Assembly: GCF_040412425.1 (NCBI RefSeq)
Contig: NC_089749.1
Span: 34,334,570-34,398,569 of the forward strand
Reading direction: 5' to 3'
From: Macrobrachium rosenbergii
Taxonomy: Eukaryota; Arthropoda; Malacostraca; Decapoda; Palaemonidae
Length of the DNA: 64,000 nucleotides
Shown piece after piece: positions 11,401-22,109 of the stretch. Within the stretch, counting starts at the first letter, position 1; each line of letters begins with the position of its first letter. A program made the translations under genes and the position numbers. The notes beneath the pieces are model-generated. The model had not been told where the DNA came from. It searched no databases and saw only the letters and a program-made list of their open reading frames with translations.

Positions 11401-12500
11401 ATGCAATTGATCAGGGCATTCTTTTACTCCCAAGTATGTAATGATAGCTGGGAGAATATTAGGTAGGAATAACGTAAATATAAAAGGGAGAAAAAGAAAT
11501 GAGAGAGAACCAGTGGTAGACAAAGAAAGAGAGAAAGAATGAATAATAAAGAAATGAGACAGAGAGAAAGAGAGAGAGAGAATAACGATCAGGAAGTTTT
11601 ATGATTATGTAGCCAAAACACAGGTGCCAGTAATCTAAGGTACCTTCCATAACAAAAATGCCTAACCATCCTACCTGTGAGCTGATCTTTCAACTTTCGC
11701 CAGAACCTAAAGACTTTCGGTGACATCATTAGTTCTACCTACGAAGGAGGGAATTAAGTCATTTGATCACACCCAAAAGGACGTTGTTAGAACTGATAAT
11801 CTCCAACCACTTTAGACGTTTACAAGGCGGAACAAAAAGGAATGGTAAGCCTACTGTGGGATGGACTTTTTCCTTTCAAGACCCTTCAAAAAGCAAGTTT
11901 GAAGAGAGAAGAGAAGCAGATAGAAAAGCAGATAGATAGAGGATAGAAGCAGAGAGTGAGGTCGTGAGCCTCACCAGTTGTGAGAAGAAGAAAGGCTCAT
12001 ACTTCAATACACTTGGTGTATAAATACTGTATATTTTATTAGTGTGTTAATGAAGTAAGAAAACTACACTGTGTCTTTCTAAGCCTCCTGGGGCTCTACA
12101 ATTAATAACAAACAAAGTTAGAAATGATAAAGCAACTATAAAAGAAATAAAAAGAGCATCATAACATTTGGTGGTAATAAAAACATTGCAAATGGTGACA
12201 GCAGTATTGGATCCTAAGAAGACGTAAAAAAGTGCAGTGTACACATACAAAGAATTCCATAACAAATCAACAAGCAGAACAAATACACACTCAAGAATTT
12301 AAAAGACAGACGATGAAAACATTCCCACTGCAAACGTCAACAGCAGAAACAGAACGAAGGAAATAACAGGCAACAAAGTGAATCATAACATCAGCGAAAA
12401 CATTACCGCTTAGAAAACCCACAACTAAGAAACATTATTGAGCAACGAGAACAACGCAAGCATACCAGTCAACGTGAAACAGCAAAACACCGTAGCCTGT
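11400..12500. other. Flank of a decayed gypsy element, possible LTR remnant
   Basis: Contains GA-rich patches, a TATAAATA-like sequence near 12019-12026, and AT-rich sequence after it. Because a gypsy gag begins near 13.28 kb, a 5' LTR may lie here, but I found no matching 3' LTR near 17.6-17.9 kb. No gene seen. Confidence 0.3.
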
Positions 12501-12509
12501 GTGTTGGTG

Positions 12510-12695
12510 ACTATCGAAACACACCCAAACAGATTCTATACACAATCTATTAAAACGGATGAGTGCATTTCACATATGCGACAAAACTTTCCCGTTGAGA
12601 GCTATCAACACACACAAATAGATTTGTAAATCTGTTAAAATGGATGAGTGCATTTCACATGTAAGACAAACATTCCGGTTAAAAATCAGCATTAC
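12510..12695. repeat. Two-copy tandem repeat, about 90 bp unit
   Basis: The block with ATCTATTAAAACGGATGAG and GTGCATTTCACAT recurs about 90 bp later as ATCTGTTAAAATGGATGAG and the same GTGCATTTCACAT. Both copies also share a CACACnCAAAnAGATT-like lead-in. It may belong to the leader region of the adjacent gypsy-type element. Confidence 0.75.
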
Positions 12696-13280
12696 TGGTG
12701 AAGTCTAAGAAGACGAAGAATCACTGATGGTCAGCAAAGCAAGAAGAGGACAGTTTTGGTCAAGACACGCAGGATACGACATGCCTACAGCGAACTACAG
12801 TGCTGGTCACGAAAGGAAAGGTGAAAAGTTCCAGAGAAACAATGGTAACAAGTAACAGTTAAACAGAACAACAACAGAAATAAGTAAGTCGTGATTGGAA
12901 AGTTATTTTATTCTCTCTCTCTCTATGAGTGTATGAAATTTTTATGTTCTCTCTCTCAGAAGGTATAAAACTTTTATAATTCTCTCTCAAAAATTTTTAA
13001 TGTTTGATAGAAAGGAATCTTTAATAACATAACATTCTTTTGATGAAGTATTTTTTGAATACTGTTATGTATTTGTGTATAAATTTTTTTTATGATTTTT
13101 AGAATACTGTTGTAATATGCTATTAAAAATAGACATTACAATTTAAGACCAACAACAGTTAGACAGTCGAGTTCCAGTCCCAAGTTCACGAATATCATTA
13201 ACTCAAGAAAGTACTAACACTAATAACACAAATAGCAATAATAATAGTACTAATAATAACAACACATTTCAATTTAGAAC

Positions 13281-14340
13281 AATGGCACAAGCAGTGATCA
13301 TTACGCAAGCCACACGATTCCATGGAAGAGTTGAAAGTTCAAATCTAACAAAAATAGACTGAGAATCATATTCTGTATTTAATGGCTAGCTGATGCAGAC
13401 AGTCGCATATCTACAGGGAGAATAACAGATGAAAGAACTAAAATTAATGAAGCCTTGCTTCTCGTTAGTTCAGAAAGCGGTCATGCACAAAGAACTTTGA
13501 ATTCAGTTAGATTCAGCAAAATAACCACACACACTGAATTTAAATGCATTTGTTTATCAATTTGGGAACCAGTAAGTCAAAGTGATGCATTACATAGTAT
13601 TAATAAATTCCTTACCCAGCATTATGATGGAGAATCCAAAGCAAATCTTCACCCAGATGTTGAAGAATCGACACACAAAAGTGACAGAAGACTTAAGGAA
13701 AACAAACACCACCATAGGAAATAAGAAAGATTTTGGTGATGAAGAAAATGATTTAGTTAGTTTAAGATATGTTTTAAATTACCGGTCATTTGGAACGATG
13801 TATAACGCACTCGGAGAAAAAGAAAAGAAAGCTTTCAAGAGTGTTAAAACTGATCCTAAAAGTGATAGCCTTACTGCTTTAATATCAATGGGGCAAGAAA
13901 TCCAGAAGAAATAGATTCTTCTAAGGAATTTGTAGGGTAACAGAAACACAAAATGAAAGTAGAGGCAGAAATACTTATGATTCATACAAAGAAATAATAT
14001 AGTATAATGATAATTCCACACAGTAGGAATAGACAACTTCCTTTCAGAAATATGCACAAAATACTAGGAAAAATGAAATCCAAACCAGAAAAGGAGAACA
14101 GAATCAATCGGAATGGATCATTCCACTCCCGGCCTTATAAGATATCATAATGGTCCATATTCAAACACACATAATTCAAAACCAGAGAATAATTCAGCTC
14201 AAGAAGCTAGATCACAAATAACATGTGAAAACTACAGGTATACCAATCATCCCACTAATGAATGCAGAAAGCCTAGAATCTGTGCAGTTTGCAAAAAGAT
14301 CAGGCATTTAACTAAAAACTGTTGGTTCACTGTCTGACCA
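13281..14340 (+). pseudogene. gag: Gypsy-type retrotransposon gag, broken, with zinc knuckles
   Basis: Gag packages retrotransposon RNA and binds it through CCHC zinc knuckles. A start at 13281 (MAQAVIITQATRFHG) opens a frame that soon meets a stop. Coding-like sequence continues in shifted frames at 13455-13724 and 13582-13914. A segment at 14113-14337 has two knuckles in a row: at 14224-14265 the spacing is CX2YX4HX4C, where the second Cys has become Tyr; at 14281-14322 a complete CX2CX4HX4C (C-AVC-KKIRH-LTKNC). Frameshifts and stops make it non-functional. Protease, RT and RNase H remnants of the same element follow. Confidence 0.75.
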
Positions 14341-14524
14341 ATGAGAGGTAATAAGAAGAATTAACAGTCACTCTAATATAAATAAATCATCCAGTCAGTG
14401 ACAATTAACTTGGAAAAAAAGTAAATCCTTCAAATTGATGAAAGAGAAACGGAGAAACGATTACAATGGGAAATGAAGGTTCATCCGCATTTCCTATATA
14501 CATAACCAAAGTAGTATTTTCCAT

Positions 14525-14802
14525 AGTTCTTGCCGGAGGAATTGAACGCAGCTCTCGGCTAGCGCACTGTTGGCCAACGTTCGATTCTCCGCTGGCCAAT
14601 GAAGAATTAGAGGAATTTATTTCTGGTGATAGAAATTCATTTCTCTCTATAATGTGGTTCGGATTCCACAATAAGCTGTAAGTCCCGTTGCTAGGTAACC
14701 AGTTGGTTCTTAGCCACGTAAAATAAATGTAATCCTTCGGGCCAGCCCTAGGAGAGCTGCTAATCAGCTCAGTGGTCTGGTTAAACTAAGATATACTCAA
14801 CT
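14525..14802 (+). mobile_element. Decapod-type SINE with perfect 13-bp target duplication
   Basis: The 278-bp insert is bounded by TAGTATTTTCCAT at 14512-14524 and again at 14803-14815, a target-site duplication typical of LINE-mediated insertion. Its 5' part carries TCTCGGCTAGCGCACTG and, further on, a box-B-like GTTCGATTCTCC (near 14579-14590), indicating tRNA ancestry. The body (ATTTATTTCTGGTGATAGAA, then GTTGCTAGGTAACCA and a TTCGGGCCAGCCCTAGGAGA-like stretch) is one I recognise as abundant in decapods. It interrupts the gypsy element just before its protease active site, so it is younger than that element. Confidence 0.9.
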
Positions 14803-14815
14803 TAGTATTTTCCAT

Positions 14816-15130
14816 GAAAGAAGAAAGAAATAAACAGAAAGAATCTGCCTATTGTAAAGATTCAATAAATGGAAGAGCATGTACTGTACTCATTGATTCA
14901 GGTAATTACTGTAAATATAATTGATATGTGCTTGCAACCAGATATTTAGCATTGCAGAAACTCAGATCCAGGGTCAAAAGTTGATTAATTAAAGGAATAG
15001 CAGGAAACAGATTAAAAGTCTGGGAATGTGAACTTAGAAGTAAACCATTTTTGTCACAAATTTATTGAAAGTTTTCTGGTTTTAGAAGACAGATTTTTCC
15101 CAAACAATTGTTCTCATTTAATTTAATGAG
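14816..15130 (+). pseudogene. pro: Gypsy-type aspartic protease, broken
   Basis: Retropepsin cleaves Gag-Pol using a D(S/T)G motif. Directly after the SINE the reading frame runs on into INGRACTVLIDSG, with the catalytic DSG at 14895-14903, followed by a stop after about five more codons. A later IKGIAGNRLKVWECEL-like stretch (about 14990-15032) matches the C-terminal half of such proteases. Stops and frameshifts inactivate it. It is continuous with the gag sequence upstream of the SINE. Confidence 0.7.
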
Positions 15131-15719
15131 ATGTGATTATATTACATATTAGTGTGAAGGAAAGATTAGCCTGAAACAGGATAATCAGAAAGAGCGTATG
15201 TTTACATAGCATTGAAAAAAAGTTTCACCAAATCTGATCAATTGTCTAAGACGAGTTTCGACAAGCAGAGACAGACATACAGGAAAGCAGATAAGTAACC
15301 TTGAACAAGCAAGATAAAATAGAAACAGATAAAAGAGGAATTCCCTTACAGAATGCAAATTGTTGAGATATTGCACATACAGATTACAATTACTCAGATA
15401 TAAATAATTACTCAGATATGAAATAATTGTGATGACCAAACACTGGAATCTAAGGAAAATCAGGCGCCTATACCTATAATATAGCAATGTAGTAATGAGT
15501 TGTGAAAGTGAAGGGAAAATACTAAATTAAATATTGCTCTTAGATTAAAATAAATAAATCAGATATAAATAAATATAATAAGTAACAGAAGAAATACTGG
15601 AGACGCAGAATTTGCTATTTTCAGACATAATGAAGAAATATGTTGTTAGCACAATGACGATAATAAAAATTACAATTTATACTCAACAGAGCAATACTTT
15701 GTATCAAATGTTTAACAAA

Positions 15720-17300
15720 AATATATTTGAGATCAAAAGAGGATGTATGGGATAAGGATATTCTATTATTGAGTGAAGAATTGCCAGATTTTGTCAGAAT
15801 GGATAATTCCTTCCAAAACTATTCAGATAACAGACTAACACTATACACCCAGGCATTGTCTTTTATAGGGTTTCCTATTAAACAATCCTTTACTAATACC
15901 AGTGAAGAAAAAGCATTTTCTATAAATGGCCAAACTCTCAAATGCAGAAATGTAATAGCTATGAAGGAGTTAAACTAGGAAGAACAAATGTTCTACAACA
16001 CTTAGAATTTGTTAGATGATGGAGCCAAGACATTTTATTCTAATTACAGATTACCAATAAGCGAGACCCACTGTTGACAATTTGATAGAGAAATGAAAAG
16101 AAGATGGAGTAAGTAATTCTTCTAAATCTCCATATAATTCTCGATTGTTACTTGTTCTAAAGAAGGATGGTAGTTGGAGACTTGTAATAGATTACAGGAA
16201 GTTAGAATTCCAACACAATTCCAAGATGAATGCGATGCGGTAATTCAAGATCGTTAGCTCAATTAGGAGGGCCAAAATATTTTCATCCTTAGATTTGCTT
16301 AGTGGATGACTAGCAAATACCTCTAGATGAGAATCGAAACAATTCACACAGCCTTCAGTACACACAAAGAACATTTACAGTTTGAAGTAATGCCATTTTG
16401 CTTGGACTCACATCAGCCCCCATTAACATTTGTCAGATTAATGTTACAAATTCTAGGAGATATAGAAATGTTGCGAAATAACTTGGACGATGTAATAATT
16501 TTTAGCAAAAGAACTTGAAAGTCATCTCAGAACATTAGAAATGGTCTTAGAGATTAAGAATCGCAGGACTGAAAATAAAATTAAAGAAATGTGAATTCCT
16601 GATGAAATCCTTAGAGTACTTGGGCCATGTAATTAGTGAAGACGGACTGTGTGCATGCAGGCAGGTGAAACATAGGCAATAATTGATTACTCAGCTCCAC
16701 TAATTTGAAAGCATTAAGAAAGTTCCTAGGTATGACATTGAAGTATAGACCTTTTATAAAGGGTTTTGCTACTATAGTCAAACCTTTGACAGAACTAACC
16801 AGAAGGATGTTATTGAGTATGAATGGAAGGATGAACGAGAAACAGCCTTTCAAACACCAAAGAGCAAAATGACCAGGAACCCTGTTTTAGTCTACCCAGA
16901 TTTTTCCAAAGACTTCTACTTAGCTTGTGATGCCTCAAGTACAGGGCTAGGAGCTGTACTGTTACAAAAGACAAAAACTAGAATGAGGGCAGTATATTAT
17001 GCTAGTAGAGTTTAAACCCAACGAAAGAAACTATAGTACCACAGAAGAGTGTTTAGCTTTATATTGGGGTTTAAAAATTTAGACACACTTTTTAAGTCAT
17101 AAGGTTAATGTAACACTGATCACAAACCCATTTGTGACTTATTTAAAAGAAGAGCCTTTACAAATAACATGAAGCTCAATAGATGGTTCATTAGTGTGTA
17201 GAGTTTGCCGGAATTCCAGATATATTCAGGAAATTTAACACCTTAACAGGTCATTATCGAGATCTCAAGAAACAAGTGTATTACAACAATACCTCCTTTT
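15720..17300 (+). pseudogene. pol: Gypsy-type pol remnant: RT and RNase H
   Basis: RT and RNase H copy the element RNA into DNA. The start of RT-like sequence is near 16030-16200 (KEGW/LVIDYRK-like pieces in changing frames). A 63-codon frame at 16327-16518 includes HTAFSTHKEHLQFEVMPF and the catalytic region NLDDVIIFSK; the two Asp codons are 16486-16491, with Tyr of YLDD replaced by Asn. RNase H is recognisable by DASSTGLGAVLLQ (Asp at 16929-16931) and TDHKPICDLFKR near 17120-17155. Many stops and shifts show it is old. No integrase was recognised. The 83-codon frame at 15727-15978 probably encodes the protease-RT linker. Confidence 0.75.
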
Positions 17301-17389
17301 GTTTTGGTTGTCAAGTAGTAGATTTAGATCTAGAAAGGTAAATACAACAAGGAAAGATGCAGAAATCAGACAATACAAAAACACAGTAA

Positions 17390-17930
17390 ATGCCATTTTG
17401 CTTGCTTTATGATAAAATTATTTTAGCTATGCCTTTCAATGCAGGGATCACAAACACATTAATCACTGTGTACCCATTTCCGATGACAGTTGGTAAACAG
17501 GTAATCATTCAAAAGGGAACAGTCAGGCATTTTGCATTAGAGGAACACACTCTACTGAAGGCTACAATATGTACTCAACTTTATCCCATCTATCACATTT
17601 TCAACTGTTTCCAGTATTTAAAATCTGTAATGTGGTTTTAAGCCAATGTGCCACGATCGCACTTAAAAAACAAACTCTGTTTTTGTTGTTCCAATGAAGG
17701 AAAAATTCACTTTTCCTAATAATTTTCCAGTATTAAAAATGGATAATTCTCTTTAGTAACTGGCCTTACTACCGGGATTATCACCTTGTAAATATCTTCG
17801 CTCTTCAACAAACCTTCCATATAGCATCAACTGCCACTGAGCAATAAGAACATGATACAAACGTTATTTGTCAAATTTCCGAAACATCAAATAAGTAACT
17901 TAATCTGTCACTACAATAAACAAGTAAATA
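17390..17930 (+). other. Unidentified coding-like segment after gypsy pol; possible env or flank
   Basis: An 83-codon frame (17390-17641) contains VYPFPMTVGKQ and several Cys and His residues, followed by further open sequence with Cys pairs (CFCCSNEG) after a stop. Its position after RNase H, where errantivirus-type elements carry an envelope-like ORF, raises that possibility. No fusion peptide, cleavage site or membrane span can be shown. It may equally be unrelated. From 17640 to 17930 I see no gene. Confidence 0.2.
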
Positions 17931-18300
17931 AATGCTCCGAAATTTCTTTGGTGCAATCGAGTTTTCTGTACAGTGTATAGTGCTGTATGAGCCGCGGCCC
18001 ATGAATCTCAGCCACGACCCGGTGGTGGCCTGTCCTATATCCGTTGCCAGACGCACGATCATGGATAACTTTAACCTTAAATAAAATCAAAACTACTGAG
18101 GCTATAGGGCTGCAATTTGGTATGTTTGATGATTGGAGGGTGGATGATCAACATACCATTTGCAGCCCTCTAGCCTTAGTAGTTTTTAAGATCTGAGCAA
18201 TATATCTGGACCGTGGATCTGAGGGGGGACAGTTAAAGTGCGGACGGACAGACAAAGCCATCTAACTAAAACTGAAATGAGTAAGACCCATGTCATTTGT
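17930..18300. repeat. Decapod-type interspersed repeat with hairpin
   Basis: Contains CCGAAATTTCTTTGGTGCAA-type sequence, then CCCGGTGGTGGCCTGTCC, then a hairpin: AAAACTACTGAGGCTATAGG (18089) pairs with CCTTAGTAGTTTTT (ending 18188) through arms of about 38 bp, with inner CATACC/GGTATG pairing. The tail has GGACGGACAGACAAAGCC. I recognise this unit as widespread in decapod sequence; its class is not clear to me. No coding. Confidence 0.75.
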
Positions 18301-19415
18301 AGCTTCTGTTAAACAACGGGTGGTGAATATTGTTAATACCCTCATAAGCACATTTTTTACGCCTATCTTCCTTTCATTTTTGATAAACGGGGTGTATTTC
18401 TGATAATGGACATTTAACTTCCATTTTTAACTTCCATTTCACAAGTACTTCCAAAGAATCGCTTTCCTCTCTAACAAAAATTCGCTCATGAATGTCAAAG
18501 CATGGACCATATACCGTACTTTTGATAACACCGCTTGATCAATAATACAAATTCTTTTAAAAAAAGCTAAAATATCCTTCGACCTCTCATATGAACTGAT
18601 ACCTTTATTTCCTAGCAATCTCAGACAATATTTCCTAATTTACCTTAGAATCACTTTAATGATACATACCAACCTTTTGTACAATTAACGGTCTTAAACC
18701 GGATGAAAGGCCAATATTTTCTCATGTGCAATCTACCAACACCCATAATGCAAATTTTGCTTTTATTCAGCTGAGCTCAGTTACTTAATCAGATTTCTGA
18801 ATTTCTTCGTAAATTTCACAACTTCCTCGCCAGTAGAAAATAAAGGTGAAGAATCACCTGCATGCCCTGACATAAATATATCTGAATTACTCGGTAACTT
18901 AGGACTGACAATTTTATTGTTAGTCTTAATTATTTTATATTATGGTTCTTGACAAATTCCATATATCATCATCGAGCTCAGACAATCCTGTCAAACAGAT
19001 CTCTTTTGGGGAGCTGAGAAAGCCATTTAAAAAATCATAAAAAGTTTTTGGCAGAATTCTAATAATCAACAAATTTCCTGGAAATCTGAATTTCTCCCAA
19101 CCTTTCAAACAAGTTTAATAGTGACCCTGTTAAAAACTTTTGACTCATCTAAATTTAGAATTGCCATTACAAGGTAGTTTCGTTTTTTACAAAAAAAATT
19201 TCATCTCTTACCGAGTTGTAAAATTTTTACAACTGATCTATCCCATACACTGCAAGACTTCTTTTGATGTTATTTACCTACGTGCATAAAAACTCCGTTA
19301 ATTAACTATTAGTTTTCTGGCGTTATAACCGCTCAGGTCACTGACCCCACAAACATTTCGTTTCCTATAACCTTTGCTAGTAATTTAGAGTTAGCATTTA
19401 AACGTGGAACTGGAT

Positions 19416-19480
<65 letters not shown>

Positions 19481-20750
19481 TTTTTTCAATCAACTGCAAA
19501 ATTTCTCAACACTGTCAGTCTGACATGTACTGCATGATTTTACTGTAAAATTCCACAAAAAAACCATCGCCTCCAGTCGACTTTTTACCGTTTGTTCTTT
19601 ACAGCATTCCAAAATTCTTCCTCTCCTATCCTTCCTTTTGACACATCCTTGTCATCGGTATTCAGAATAGAACCGCACTCATTTTCAATATCCTCATTAA
19701 CATCTAAACAGAATCTTAAAATCCTTTTTTAAGACAATTCACAACAATTCTGTGCCTTTACTGAACCCTCTTGTCTAAATTCAGTAAGGTGACCTTTACT
19801 TTGTTTTACTTTTCTCTTCAAAGCAAATATGCTGATACCTTTTCAACTTTAGTAAGTCACCTACTCTCAGTCCTAACTCTTTATTCCTTCACAAAACTTG
19901 TTTTGAATTTCACAGATTCTTTCAGTTCGGTTATTTTATCAAATTCAACAACCGATTTATAGTAATCCTCATACAAATAAAGCAGTGTTATTTAAAGGAG
20001 GTTTAACAACCCATACATCTCTTGAAGTTATTGCTCAGACAATTCTATAAAAAAATTTTTACAATGAATTTTACCACATTACTACCACAGAGTAATGCTA
20101 CCAAATTCTGACTTCTTAGCAAGAATTATGTATTAACAATTCTGCCATAGCAATAGCTTATGAGAATAAATCCTCTCTCTCTTCACTCTTATTGGTACCA
20201 CATGGAACATAAACATTTACAGTATAAAATAAAATTCCTTTAAAAGCAATGAGAATGCCATAATTTGCACTTCTGTATATTCAAGAAAAAGTTCGTTGCT
20301 CTTTTATTTGTGCATACTAAAAATCCATCTTTCAGGTTAACCCTTACATTAACAATAATCAGTATTACTGAGGTAGTATAATACAGAAATATCCTTAACA
20401 CTGCGCTGCTGAAGCTGAATAAGTTCAATATCAATCTTATAATCCATTATCTGTGAGAAAAATTTCACTTGTTTATTCACATTTAGTTCGTTGATGTTAA
20501 CAGTGGCAATACAACTGGTACTGTGATTAACAACTTGATGGTTTTCATAATTTCTTTTTCTTTAATAAATAATCCCACTCTCCACAACTCACCTCTTTTC
20601 ATTTTTTCTTGTAACTTTCTCTTTCTTGAATGCGCGTTAATATTCCATTTTTCTTCGTTGGTAAATTCTAGTACATCTATTATATTTCAAGCTTACGGTT
20701 GTTTTCACAATTTCATCAACTTCTAATAAAACAGCTGTCACTTCCTTCAC
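18300..20750 (-). pseudogene. Decayed LINE (non-LTR retrotransposon) ORF2: endonuclease and RT
   Basis: Read on the minus strand in changing frames. An endonuclease start resembling ATVNINELN is near 20490-20510, and VKREDLFS-like sequence near 20165-20190. RT follows: LDESKVFNRV near 19135-19165; QKRSV-stop-QDCLS near 18985-19010, where a stop sits at the Arg of the usual RQGCPLS; then MIYGICQEP. The catalytic YADD region has become HAGD (18850-18864, SGHAGDSSPLF). A LFFKRICIIDQAVLSK-like thumb segment lies near 18525-18575. The style resembles the L1/Tx1 group, but I am not certain of clade. Inactive. Confidence 0.7.
19422..19478. repeat. (AT)n microsatellite within the LINE remnant
   Basis: A pure AT array that interrupts RT-like sequence. 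Confidence 0.95.
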
Positions 20751-20763
20751 ATAAATGAGTTAT

Positions 20764-20840
20764 ACAGTAATCCCTCAATTATCCGGATTAATACAGACAA
20801 GAGCCCGTCGAATAATGTCGAAATCCGGAGTAAAAAAAAT
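20764..20840 (+). repeat. Possible pogo/Tigger-type terminal repeat
   Basis: The sequence CAGTAATCCCTCAATTATCC follows TA and is close in style to Tigger/pogo ends, which begin CAGT/CAGGC with a CCTC or CCCC core. The next 50 bases repeat CCGTCGAATAATG and AATCCGGA words. I could not find the opposite end, so this may be one end of a truncated element. Confidence 0.35.
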
Positions 20841-21640
20841 CTAGGGTATGCAAGGGCAACTCCCTATCCCTCCTACCTAGCATTGTAAATACCGCATAGT
20901 GGCAAATACTTAGTAAAACAACCATCACACAAACTGAAAACTTACGCAAAAACCAATTATCTTCCTTATTTTCCTATATCTGTCTGTAACAAAATAAACT
21001 TCATAAATACACTTCAAAGCAAAAAAGCTTAAGAAGACCAGGCAATGCCTAACTCCTCCACTGTGCATGACCAGGTCCAACCTTGCTTCATCCTCTCTAA
21101 ACAATTCCCAATTTTTGTTTATGGGTCAGCACCTTCCTCGCCCTCCTAGGACAAGGTGGGGCCATACACACAATCTGCAGAATGACACACAAGCATGACC
21201 TGCAATGCTGCAATCATTGCTAAGAACACCACATGCTCCATAAGAAGTTCGAATGCAGTCTACTCGAAAACAGTTCAAACACAAAACTGATCAAGCACAA
21301 CGAGGGAAAACGGTCTTTGGTACCGAGTGCACTGACGCTTTCCAGATGTAACCAATTAACATACGATATGTCTATGACACTATGTCTATCAGCCAATCTA
21401 AATAAAAAACAACAATGAAGTACATGTCCATCCACACCTTCTAAAATTCGCCCCTAAACTGATAACTATCCATATCAGCCAGTAACAAGCAATACACCAC
21501 GTGACTTTTCATGACATGCTAAATGACGTCAAGCTTTTGAGCCAATTGCAATCGTGAAAGCTAACTCTTTCCCTCTAACTCTTTCGCTCTGTATGTTTGT
21601 GACTTTGTTTCTTAACACATTATTGCATCATGTGCTTCCA
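20840..21640. other. No gene recognised
   Basis: Mixed-composition sequence between a possible transposon end and the DIRS cluster. Short open frames on both strands have no recognisable motif. It may be the body of the truncated pogo-like element. Confidence 0.35.
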
Positions 21641-21835
21641 TTTTTTTTTTTTTTTTTTTTTTTTTGCTTTGCTTCATTTACTGTACTATATTCCATTAAA
21701 AGTTTAGTTAACTCCAAGTGTGATTATCGCACATACCATAACAGTACACAAGAAAATATTTTATCACTGTTGATATTTCACCTCTAATCACTTCCAAAAT
21801 ATTTAAAAATTACAAATATTAAAAGTAATAATGTG
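21640..21835. repeat. Direct repeat R1 beside DIRS copy A
   Basis: After a 26-base poly-T, the block beginning ATTTACTGTACTATATTCC aligns at roughly three bases in four with 26270-26430 (R2). Shared words are ATAACAGT, CACAAGA and TTTATCACT. R1 and R2 bracket DIRS copy A in the same orientation. It lies outside the inverted terminal repeat of the DIRS element. Confidence 0.6.
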
Positions 21836-21837
21836 TA

Positions 21838-21905
21838 TTTTTCCAAACTATACAAACCTAACCTTTACATAAGGAATATACTTCAGCGCAGATTTCTGAG
21901 CCTTT
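21838..21905 (-). repeat. DIRS-type inverted terminal repeat, 3' end of copy A
   Basis: The reverse complement reads GCGCTGAAGTATATTCCTTA and continues with GTAAAGG and GTTTGTATAGT. It closely resembles plus-strand 35405-35475 (CGCTGAATGTAATTCCTAAT, GCAAAGG, GTTTGTATATTG). DIRS-1-type elements carry inverted terminal repeats. The pair therefore marks the outer borders of the DIRS-derived cluster. Confidence 0.6.
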
Positions 21906-22109
21906 TGAATGAATGGGTGTGAAAGCAACATCATTCAAAAAGGGGCTAGGTTGAATCTAAGTTGGGTTTGTTTTATTGCCAGGCCCTCTCTTCCCTTGCT
22001 AGAGAGAGGGCAGGACTTGCTCGTATGCATCTATATTATACAGATAATAGAATGGATACTCGATCGTAAAACTCACCCGCATCAATCCAATTTCCAGCAT
22101 GTGACGGCT

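Noticed and set aside
21641..21666. Poly-A tail of a processed pseudogene (poly-T on plus strand)
   Set aside because: No exon-like or mRNA-like sequence is attached on the minus strand side; it belongs to repeat R1.
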